This document shows positions 8,886 to 14,766 of a DNA stretch of 60,120 nt, in pieces. Source of the DNA: Candidatus Fermentibacterota bacterium (lineage in GTDB: Bacteria; Fermentibacterota; Fermentibacteria; Fermentibacterales; JCC-6); assembly GCA_030592645.1 (NCBI GenBank), contig JAUVIR010000007.1, positions 1 through 60,120 on the forward strand, given 5' to 3'. The notes beneath the pieces are model-generated. The model did not search any database. It was not told the DNA's origin and worked only from the letters and a program-made list of their open reading frames with translations. Numbering within the stretch: the first letter of the stretch is position 1; the number at the start of each line of letters is the position of its first letter. The position numbers and the translations under genes are program-made.

Positions 8886-9833
8886 TTGAAAAAAATGATC
8901 TGGTCACTCATCCTTGCCATAGCTGTATATACGGCCATCATTTTCCTGTCCGACGCGAAAGAAGTGGGCTCGGCCTTATCGGGTATTTCCCTCTACTGGA
9001 TACCCATCTTCCTGTCACTGTCTCTTCTGAACTACCTGCTGAGATTCTTCAAATGGCAGTACTTTCTTGGAAAGATCGGTGTACACATTCCCCCGAAGGA
9101 GAGCCTTGCAGTATTCGTCGCGGGTTTTTCTATGACTGTCACGCCCGGCAAGCTTGGTGAACTGCTGAAATGCTACCTGTTGAAGGAGAGCAGGAACATC
9201 CCTGTCTCTAAAACCTCCCCGGTTGTGGTTGCCGAGCGGATAACGGACCTCATCAGCATGATCTTCATTGCCGTTATCGGCCTTGTCCTTGCTGAGCACC
9301 GCGGTGCAATGATAGCCATAGGTGCAGGAATTGTTTTCGTTCTTGCGATAATGATCTTCCTTCTGTGGGAGAAGGCTTTCGGATTTCTTACCAGCCTTCT
9401 CTGCAGGTTCAAGGCTATCGATAAGCATCGTGAGAATTTTGAAAAATTCCACAGGAACTGCTCGTCTCTACTGGATTTTAAAAGTCTTCTGATATCCGTT
9501 CCCCTTGGGATTCTATCATGGGGCGCGGAAGCTCTTGTTCTCTGCCTTGTGTCCATATCTCTGGGGATAGAGCCCGGACTTTCAGTGGGGCTTGCTCTTC
9601 TTGCTCATTCAGCCGGAACCATAGCGGGAGCCGTTTCCATGATACCTGGGGGTCTGGGTCTCACGGAAATAACCATAGGAGCCATTCTCCTTACCGTTAT
9701 GCCGGAATCCGACGCGGCTGTTACAACCCTCATCATGCGTTTTGCCACACTGTGGTTTGCCGTGCTGCTTGGAGTAATCGTACTTGGAATAATCAAAAAG
9801 AAAAACAGACAGCTTCCTCCGACAGAGGAGTGA
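8886..9833 (+). CDS. YbhN/LPG-synthase-type integral membrane protein
   Basis: The 315-aa protein has about eight hydrophobic segments and the pattern of the lysylphosphatidylglycerol synthase/UPF0104 membrane family: LNYLLRFFKWQYFL near the N-terminus, then FSMTVTPGKLGELLK, the VVVAERITDL segment, and a C-terminal PGGLGLTE. These proteins resemble the flippase half of MprF and are linked to lipid or polysaccharide export; the substrate is unknown here. It starts at TTG 8886 with the AAAAA-rich MKKMIW; the upstream gene stops at 8879-8881. ATG 8895 would drop only three residues. It ends the + strand operon. Confidence 0.88.
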   Translation: MKKMIWSLILAIAVYTAIIFLSDAKEVGSALSGISLYWIPIFLSLSLLNYLLRFFKWQYFLGKIGVHIPPKESLAVFVAGFSMTVTPGKLGELLKCYLLKESRNIPVSKTSPVVVAERITDLISMIFIAVIGLVLAEHRGAMIAIGAGIVFVLAIMIFLLWEKAFGFLTSLLCRFKAIDKHRENFEKFHRNCSSLLDFKSLLISVPLGILSWGAEALVLCLVSISLGIEPGLSVGLALLAHSAGTIAGAVSMIPGGLGLTEITIGAILLTVMPESDAAVTTLIMRFATLWFAVLLGVIVLGIIKKKNRQLPPTEE

Positions 9834-9850
9834 GGCTATTGTCCGGGCTT

Positions 9851-10261
9851 TTAAATTCTGTACTGTTCAACGATATCCTTCGGCACTCTTGTCGGCCTGC
9901 CAGTTTGTGTGGATATCATGGTGTATCCTGCCTGTCCCTGAGCGGCAATTTTATCATTATCTGAATTTAATATCCAAAAATTAACAAGTACGCTGGCTCC
10001 GTGAAATTCTTCGATTTGTGTCCGCACTTTCACCGTCTTATCCTGAAGGAGGATAGGACGCTTGTACTTAATACTCAGATCTGATACTACCCAGGAATAG
10101 CCACGCTCCACAAAAACCTCCATGGCTATCTTGTAATCCTTTTTCATCTGATCATATCGAGCCATAAGCAGATAATCCAGATATTTGGAATTGTGAACAT
10201 GATTGTTCATATCTATATCATCGGGCCGGATGGTAATTTCCGTTTCAAACGTTGAGTACAT
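9851..10261 (-). CDS. Acyl-CoA thioesterase (YbgC/FadM-like hotdog fold)
   Basis: 136 aa. The 4HBT/acyl-ACP thioesterase pattern is clear: RPDDIDMNNHVHNSKYLDYL, with the catalytic-type Asp in DIDMNNHV, then ARYDQM on the long helix, and the strand YKRPILLQDKTVKVRTQI. Such enzymes hydrolyse acyl-CoA or related thioesters in the cytoplasm. The start (ATG at 10259-10261) follows GAGGAAAGTA. It lies tail-to-tail with the gene ending at 9833 and is the left edge of an AT-rich minus-strand block. Substrate unknown. Confidence 0.88.
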   Translation of the reverse strand: MYSTFETEITIRPDDIDMNNHVHNSKYLDYLLMARYDQMKKDYKIAMEVFVERGYSWVVSDLSIKYKRPILLQDKTVKVRTQIEEFHGASVLVNFWILNSDNDKIAAQGQAGYTMISTQTGRPTRVPKDIVEQYRI

Positions 10262-10402
10262 TACTTTCCTCGTTTCATAATCATATAGCGGCTAAGTTCA
10301 TCTGCCTTCTGGAGCGAAGCGGAAAAATGTCAATTGCAACGACTGATTATGTATTTCATTCACAGTTTTGCTCTCAACGATTTTACCATTATTGTATAAA
10401 AC

Positions 10403-11245
10403 TTATTCTTCAATAAACTTCATTGTTATCGCTATGGATTCTTGTGAATCCTGTCCTATCCAAAACAAATGTCCCCATTCATTATCAAGAATTTCAAGAG
10501 TTGAAAGTTTAATCATTCTATTTGAATGCTCAGGATGATCGATAGAAACACTGCTGTCATTCCTGCTGTGTATTATTAAGGTCGGGCATTCAATTCTATT
10601 AATAACATCCTCTTCGATGTTTTGGTCAATATCATTTAGGAAGCCTTCTCCGGAACTGTAGTGTTTGAGTGTCTTAAGCAATTCTTTTACATCATCACTA
10701 TTCAGCTTGTGCATCGGCTTTGCAGAGAATTGAGAAAAGAAACTCCTGGCTATTATTTGTGGGAAAAGGAATGAAAAAAACCGCACGGCTCCCCAAGTGA
10801 GATTCTCGATAATCGGATTGAACATTGTTCGAGCAATCCTGTAAGTCCTACTGTTCTTATCAAGCCATTCTTTTGAGATGGTAGACGCCAAGACAAGCCT
10901 GCTTACTCTGTTGGAATAGTTACTTGCCAGCTCAATGGCAGTTAATCCACCTGCAGAAATCCCATAGACAATCACTTTTTCCAACGCTAGATAATTCAAT
11001 AATTCTGTGAATAGATCGGCTGCTTGTTCTGGTGTTTTATTGTTTTTCAGAGTAGTTCTTCCATATCCTGGACGGGAAGGGGTGATCAATTGGAATTTCT
11101 CCAAATCAAAACCCTTGTGAGAAAGTGTGTCATGGCAATTCGAATGTCCACCATGAAGGAATAGAATTGGAGTACCTTCCCCAACGGTAGAGTATTCAAC
11201 ATCTCCGAGTTTCGTTTCGATTACCTTAATACTCATATTCTCCAT
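10403..11245 (-). CDS. Alpha/beta hydrolase
   Basis: 280 aa with the alpha/beta-hydrolase fold: oxyanion-loop motif LFLHGGHSN, nucleophile elbow GISAGG (Ser in G-x-S-x-G), acid IIHSRNDSSV, and catalytic His in WGHLFW near the end. It is probably a cytoplasmic esterase or lipase-like enzyme; substrate unknown. Two starts compete: ATG 11245, which has no clear ribosome site, and ATG at 11236, preceded closely by GGAG. An attC-like site (11306-11382) lies just upstream, so the gene could be carried by the next cassette, although no clear attC follows its own stop. Confidence 0.88.
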   Translation of the reverse strand: MENMSIKVIETKLGDVEYSTVGEGTPILFLHGGHSNCHDTLSHKGFDLEKFQLITPSRPGYGRTTLKNNKTPEQAADLFTELLNYLALEKVIVYGISAGGLTAIELASNYSNRVSRLVLASTISKEWLDKNSRTYRIARTMFNPIIENLTWGAVRFFSFLFPQIIARSFFSQFSAKPMHKLNSDDVKELLKTLKHYSSGEGFLNDIDQNIEEDVINRIECPTLIIHSRNDSSVSIDHPEHSNRMIKLSTLEILDNEWGHLFWIGQDSQESIAITMKFIEE

Positions 11246-11305
11246 AATTTATATATAGTCTCTCAGTAAATAAGCTATCCCTGTATCCCCAATCGGCTAT
11301 TACTC

Positions 11306-11382
11306 ATAACGCTCTAAATCAGCAGACTGCTATCTCCCGAGCTCAATCGTAAAGCTGCAGTACTGCTGCATTTTGTTGTTAT
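11306..11382 (-). repeat. attC-like recombination site A
   Basis: A 77-bp imperfect palindrome starting 9 bases beyond the toxin stop. On the minus strand it runs ATAAC (R'') - 6-nt spacer - AATGCAGCAG (L'') ... CTGCTGATT (L') - spacer - GTTAT (R'). The L'' arm carries one extra base (G) relative to L', the extrahelical-base signature of integron attC sites. R' would read GTTATGA, which fits the G/TT core but only partly the GTTRRRY consensus. Site B shares both arms almost base for base. Confidence 0.7.
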
Positions 11383-11390
11383 CTTTAAAT

Positions 11391-11675
11391 TCATTTCTTG
11401 TATGCATTTCTTCTAGCATCAATCGTAAGAATAAACACGATATGTTCCTTCCTGTCCGCGATATAAAATACTCTGAAACTGCCTATCCTGTATCGCCAAG
11501 TATCAGGGGAGTAGCCCCGAAGCTTCTTTATGTTCTTTCCATAAAATGGTTCAATTCTGAGATGTGGATATATGTACCCATTAAGCTTATTCCTTAGAAA
11601 TGCAGATTCATTCAGTGGTAATTTCCCAAGTTGCTTGAGGAATTCCTTGGTTTCGAATATCTTGAAATCAGGCAA
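11391..11675 (-). CDS. RelE/ParE-family toxin
   Basis: About 94 aa from TTG 11675 (106 aa if ATG 11711 is used). The fold pattern is that of a RelE/ParE toxin: N-terminal helix FLKQLGKLP, strand KLRGYSPDTWRYRIGSFRVFY, then FILTIDARRNAY. RelE members cleave ribosome-bound mRNA and ParE members hit gyrase; the C-terminal R..Y residues do not settle which. The TTG overlaps the antitoxin stop by 8 nt, giving translational coupling and the usual family length. It forms a two-gene operon with the antitoxin, followed directly by attC-like site A. Confidence 0.85.
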   Translation of the reverse strand: MPDFKIFETKEFLKQLGKLPLNESAFLRNKLNGYIYPHLRIEPFYGKNIKKLRGYSPDTWRYRIGSFRVFYIADRKEHIVFILTIDARRNAYKK

Positions 11676-11907
11676 ACTGACCTCGCTCAGATTTTGCGTC
11701 CTGTAGCCCATTCCTGATGCTTCTGTTCAGATATTCATTTTCACGAATTTCAGCCATTTCAAACTCGTTTACATACCCATGTTCTTCGATATAGCGCAAG
11801 GCGACGGTCTCAATGAAGTTAGAAAGAGGACGATTATCCTGCTCAGCCAATTCACGGAATTGCTTGTATATCTTTTCATCAAGCCTAAGCGTAACAGTCT
11901 TTGACAT
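11668..11907 (-). CDS. Ribbon-helix-helix (CopG-type) antitoxin
   Basis: 79 aa. The N-terminus MSKTVTLRLDEKIYKQF is the DNA-binding beta strand and first helix of a ribbon-helix-helix protein; the acidic C-terminal part would wrap the toxin. Such antitoxins neutralise the toxin and repress their own promoter. It starts at ATG 11905-11907 after GGAGGTGAG. A sigma70-like promoter and an 8-bp inverted repeat lie directly upstream, so autoregulation is likely. Confidence 0.87.
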   Translation of the reverse strand: MSKTVTLRLDEKIYKQFRELAEQDNRPLSNFIETVALRYIEEHGYVNEFEMAEIRENEYLNRSIRNGLQDAKSERGQFA

Positions 11908-11944
11908 TTCTCACCTCCAATATGTGAGTCTATTATGCACAGAT

Positions 11945-11980
11945 AGTATACATTAGAATACATACGAACGCAATGTATTC
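11945..11980 (-). promoter_or_regulatory. Promoter and operator of the RHH/RelE module
   Basis: Read on the minus strand: TTGCGT (11968-11973), 17-nt spacer, TATACT (11945-11950). A perfect inverted repeat GAATACAT/ATGTATTC (11956-11963 and 11973-11980) with 9-nt spacing covers the -35 box and fits an antitoxin operator. Confidence 0.7.
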
Positions 11981-12038
11981 ATTTCGTTGGATTGCAGTTT
12001 TCAGGTCAACTCGACATTCGTGCCGCACGTAGCGTGGC

Positions 12039-12118
12039 GCGAACGCCTAAATCAGCAGATTGCAAAAGCAGTGGATTTCAATCACATAGCTGCAGTTCTG
12101 CTGAATTTTGTTGTTCGC
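12039..12118 (-). repeat. attC-like recombination site B
   Basis: An 80-bp imperfect palindrome that begins 5 bases after the second toxin's stop. Minus-strand order is GCGAAC (R''), 6-nt unpaired spacer, ATTCAGCAG (L'') ... CTGCTGAT (L'), unpaired spacer, GTTCGC (R'). L'' again has one extra base (T here) relative to L'. The R boxes differ from site A but remain complementary within the site, as in real attC sites where structure is kept more than sequence. Conserved words shared with A: AACAAAAT, GCAGCT and CTGCTGATTTAG. Confidence 0.72.
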
Positions 12119-12122
12119 TAAA

Positions 12123-12410
12123 TTATTTCTTACTCCTAAGATATTTCTCAAGATCTCTGTAGTAATTCTCATGAGGACCGATCATTATGAGTTCTAATGT
12201 TTCGGAATCTCTAAGCCGGTAAGAAAGAAGGTATTGTGTTGTATGAATCTTAAACTTGTAGACAAATACACCCTTTAACTCCCCGCGCTTTTCTTGACCT
12301 ATGCTCGGATTATTAACAATTGTGCGAACCTGTTGATCAAGAATATTTTTCGCTTGCTTTCGAAATTTCCGTATGCTTCTTGCAAATGATCGGGATTGTA
12401 GAACTTTCAT
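12123..12410 (-). CDS. RelE/ParE-family toxin (second module)
   Basis: 95 aa: SFARSIRKFRKQAKNILDQQ helix region, central GELKGVFVYKFKI strand, then QYLLSYRLRD and LIMIGPHENYYRDLEKY. This is a type II toxin of the RelE/ParE superfamily with the common GPHENFYRDL-like ending. It starts at ATG 12408-12410, 6 bases after the antitoxin stop, so the two are co-transcribed. The stop at 12123-12125 is followed at once by attC-like site B, the arrangement seen in gene cassettes. Confidence 0.87.
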   Translation of the reverse strand: MKVLQSRSFARSIRKFRKQAKNILDQQVRTIVNNPSIGQEKRGELKGVFVYKFKIHTTQYLLSYRLRDSETLELIMIGPHENYYRDLEKYLRSKK

Positions 12411-12416
12411 TTCCCG

Positions 12417-12635
12417 TTAACCAAACTGGTATTCAGTTGATTCACCCTGGTTCAACTCCTCAATTCCAATCAATATTTCCTTAATCAGGTTGTAAGTTAG
12501 ACTGGGATTTTCTTCGGCACATTTGCCTATCTTTGCCCAGTGTTCAATTTGTCCAGTCACCGAGCGATTATCGACAGAACTCATCAGCTTTGCCTCTCGA
12601 ACCAGGTTTTCAGAAATTCGTACTGCAGTTGCCAT
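12417..12635 (-). CDS. ParD-like antitoxin
   Basis: 72 aa: AVRISENLVREAKLMSSVDN then RSVTGQIEHWAKIGKCAEENP, the pattern of the 'ParD-like antitoxin' ribbon-helix-helix family (short strand, two helices, conserved QIEHWAKIG). It should neutralise the downstream toxin and bind its own promoter. The start ATG 12633-12635 follows AAGGGAG. The gene pair resembles modules often found in integron arrays. Confidence 0.85.
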   Translation of the reverse strand: MATAVRISENLVREAKLMSSVDNRSVTGQIEHWAKIGKCAEENPSLTYNLIKEILIGIEELNQGESTEYQFG

Positions 12636-12662
12636 AATGCTCCCTTCATATCATGCATTGCA

Positions 12663-12692
12663 TATATAACGCATATCGTTGCATTATGCAAC
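12663..12692 (-). promoter_or_regulatory. Promoter and operator of the ParD-like module
   Basis: Minus strand: TTGCAT (12686-12691), 17-nt spacer, TATATA (12663-12668). A 15-bp palindrome GTTGCATTATGCAAC (12678-12692, perfect around one central base) overlaps the -35 box and is the obvious antitoxin operator. Confidence 0.72.
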
Positions 12693-12790
12693 TATTAATT
12701 TAGATAGGTTTGTATTTCTCAAGCGAACAATGATTATGTAGAGTCATCATTTCTTATAAACTTCTTCTTTATCAAACACTATTAATTTAG
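12691..12790. repeat. 13-bp direct repeat in the 12.6-13.2 kb gap
   Basis: ACTATTAATTTAG occurs at 12691-12703 and again at 12778-12790. Between and after the copies, TATGTAGAGTC is also repeated inside two small inverted repeats. This part of the 12636-13228 gap has no gene. It may mark an excision or insertion scar or a regulatory region. Confidence 0.5.
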
Positions 12791-12846
12791 TTAATACGCT
12801 GTCAATGGTAATCACAATCAGGGAGCTTGACATAAGTAGTTAGCAT

Positions 12847-13087
12847 ATGAACACTAAACATGATATTATCAATGGATATGTAGAGTCTACATATCAGGGA
12901 GGTTCAATAATCATGAAGTACCATCTTAATGAGTACCATAGTAACTTAGCTGCACTTAACATGGTTCAGGAGAAATATATACCGTACATGCTCGGTTGGG
13001 TTTAGCACATCTCTATCTTGGTAATCCGAACGATGCTGTATTTACGATATTCTTTGTAAAGAAGGTTAAGCTGATTGGCAAATAAGA
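12847..13087 (+). pseudogene. Possible remnant of a TPR-containing gene
   Basis: An open frame of 52 codons runs from ATG 12847 (or ATG 12913 after GGGAGG) to TAG 13003-13005. A shifted frame then continues ARLGLAHLYLGNPNDAVF, which looks like a TPR helix pair, to TAA near 13085. A single frameshift near 12990-13003 would join them. The whole is too short for an intact gene. A 21-bp palindrome (12875-12895) lies within the first part. This could be chance; confidence is low. Confidence 0.25.
12875..12895. repeat. 21-bp palindrome
   Basis: Perfect 10-bp arms around one central base (GATATGTAGA / TCTACATATC). The core TATGTAGAGTC recurs at 12735-12745, flanked there by AATGAT/ATCATT. Could be a protein-binding site or hairpin; purpose unknown. 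Confidence 0.6.
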
Positions 13088-13156
13088 CAGGCTCTGGATG
13101 CTGTCAGCTATATCAGCACTTATCCTCGGGGTACTGGCGCAGTTCCAAATGGAACA

Positions 13157-13185
13157 TTGACCCGGCCTCCGGGGTAATATATTAC
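13157..13185 (+). promoter_or_regulatory. Putative sigma70-like promoter
   Basis: TTGACC (13157-13162), 17-nt spacer, TATTAC (13180-13185), 43 bases ahead of the gene at 13229. The rest of 12636-13228 appears non-coding apart from the possible remnant noted. Confidence 0.5.
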
Positions 13186-13228
13186 TAGAGTAGTATGCGG
13201 AAGAACCACTAAAGGAGAGAATTCAATT

Positions 13229-13612
13229 ATGAGAATAGTACTTATTGTGTTGCTGCTGACAGTTTCATCAGTAGTTCTGGCAGTCGGCCTCGAGCCAACA
13301 AATTTCTCTCTTATTGAGCCGACCGGTTCCTGGTTCGATCCGGATTTTTCCGGCTATGCAAGTTTCAGCATGGTCAGCGGAGGCAGTCGAACCCTCGGGA
13401 CAGGTCTTACAGTTGGAACCATGTCGTTCATGCTTCATCCGGACTGGTACGCTTCTGTAGATATCGGGTATGCGAAGCTTTACGATTTCCACGGATTCTC
13501 AACCGGCAGGATCCTTGGCGGACTGGATCTCAGGTGGCAGCCTGCGGATGATTTCATGTTTCAATTCCATATCAGCGGTTCACTTCCGGATTCCACACTG
13601 ACAGGGTTCTGA
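13229..13612 (+). CDS. Small secreted, barrel-like protein
   Basis: 127 aa. The signal peptide is clear (MRIVLIVLLLTVSSVVLA, cleavage near residue 18). The remainder alternates aromatic and polar residues as in outer-membrane beta strands and ends in Phe, a common C-terminal residue of barrel proteins. At about 108 mature residues it is short for a full barrel. The start follows AAAGGAGAG. The TGA at 13610-13612 is in the same frame as the next gene, so a longer ancestral protein or read-through was considered but not needed. Function unknown. Confidence 0.75.
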   Translation: MRIVLIVLLLTVSSVVLAVGLEPTNFSLIEPTGSWFDPDFSGYASFSMVSGGSRTLGTGLTVGTMSFMLHPDWYASVDIGYAKLYDFHGFSTGRILGGLDLRWQPADDFMFQFHISGSLPDSTLTGF

Positions 13613-13615
13613 AAA

Positions 13616-14560
13616 CTGCTTCCTGAACAGTACTTCCTTACACTTATCCTGTTCCTATTGACAGTATCACCAGGTGATTCTCTCACCAGGGCGGGCAACC
13701 TCCCCGAAGCGCTTCCAGTACTGTATGAGGAGATAGTGGAGGATCCATGCAATCCATGGCTTCTCTACCGTTTCGCATGGGTCTGCAATAGAATGGAAGA
13801 ACCTGCGGATGCTCTCGAACCAGCTCTTGCCGCCTGGAGGATCGAGCCTGACAATCAGTGGTATCTTGCGGAACACATCAGGGCTCTGAAGGGACTTGAG
13901 ATGTACGATGAGCTTATAAGCTATGGAGAGTATGTCAGGGGAGGAGGTGTATGCCGTTACTATCTTGCGGTCGCAGAGCGGGAACTGGGTGTGCGCCCTT
14001 CTCCTTCTCTTGCGTACCTCCTCACAGTCTCTGCCTGCGATGATGATTCAGCCGCAGCTGATGCCTGCACATGGCTTGCCATTCTTCTGCAGAACGAAGC
14101 TGAATCCGACAGTATTATCGTTCTGGTTGAAACTGCCGTTGCACTTCAGCCGGATGTTGTTTTCTACAGATGTGTTCTTGCGGAAAAACTTGCGGAGAAC
14201 GGAGAAACAGAGCGTTCAAGAGAACAGCTTCATTTTATCAGACTGGAAGGATCGACCGGTTATTCCTACTGGCAGGCCTGCGCATCACTGGCCGAAGCAG
14301 AGGAGGATACAGACAGGCGTATATGGGCGCTCAGGAGGGCCAGAAGTAACAGGATCTGTCCTGAATCCAGCCGGAATCTGGGCTGGGCCCTGTATCTGTC
14401 CGGGAGGGATGCTTTAAGAGAGGGGGAAGTGCTTCTTTCAAGGGAACGGCTTTCAGAAGTCGTCAGTCTCGGGGATTCTTCGGAGGTTTACGTTCACAAA
14501 GCAGATTCACTGCTGGAGCTGATTCATGAATTTGAAAACTCTATTACTGGTAATTATTAG
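13616..14560 (+). CDS. Secreted TPR-repeat protein (start codon uncertain)
   Basis: About 314 aa if begun at CTG 13616. The first standard start is TTG 13658, but the frame is open back to the TGA at 13610-13612 and encodes QYFLTLILFLLTVSPGDS, a plausible signal peptide that TTG would cut away. CTG 13616 has only a weak AGGG upstream. The body is alpha-helical with TPR-like units (LPEALPVLYEEIVEDPCNPW; ALEPALAAWRIEPDNQW; later copies near 150-200 and 230-260). It is probably periplasmic, but if TTG is the start the protein is cytoplasmic. No known family beyond TPR. Confidence 0.75.
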   Translation: MLPEQYFLTLILFLLTVSPGDSLTRAGNLPEALPVLYEEIVEDPCNPWLLYRFAWVCNRMEEPADALEPALAAWRIEPDNQWYLAEHIRALKGLEMYDELISYGEYVRGGGVCRYYLAVAERELGVRPSPSLAYLLTVSACDDDSAAADACTWLAILLQNEAESDSIIVLVETAVALQPDVVFYRCVLAEKLAENGETERSREQLHFIRLEGSTGYSYWQACASLAEAEEDTDRRIWALRRARSNRICPESSRNLGWALYLSGRDALREGEVLLSRERLSEVVSLGDSSEVYVHKADSLLELIHEFENSITGNY

Positions 14561-14663
14561 TATCATCCTGCTTCTCATCGCGGGAAGATGTCTTAAAAGA
14601 CCTCCCTGGCGCGGAGCAGGTGATGAGACGAAGGATAGAACTCATGAGGTTCAATCTAATTGA
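14526..14663 (+). CDS. Small single-pass membrane peptide
   Basis: 45 codons from ATG 14526, overlapping the end of the previous gene in another frame. The product is a hydrophobic stretch (LKTLLLVIISIILLLIAG) followed by a basic, polar tail ending EVQSN. Not quite a lipobox (IAGRC). The strong membrane segment and the lack of any other gene before secA support it, but it is short and unrecognised. Confidence 0.45.
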   Translation: MNLKTLLLVIISIILLLIAGRCLKRPPWRGAGDETKDRTHEVQSN

Positions 14664-14766
14664 ATGATGATGTTTCAGAATTCAGATATTTTCATTATTA
14701 TACAGTTTGTAAATTGATGAAATTCCGTGATGCGATGAACGTTTCAATGGTCGGAGGATAGACACC

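Noticed and set aside
10276-10351. A third attC-like site after the alpha/beta hydrolase
   Set aside because: The ends CATAATCA/TGATTATG are complementary and 76 bp apart, but the R box lacks the AAC/GTT core, the inner arms do not pair like sites A and B, and the site is about 50 bases from the hydrolase stop.
13610-13612. In-frame TGA recoded (selenocysteine or stop read-through)
   Set aside because: No SECIS-like evidence, no conserved Sec context, and the upstream protein ends naturally in Phe; two genes explain it better.
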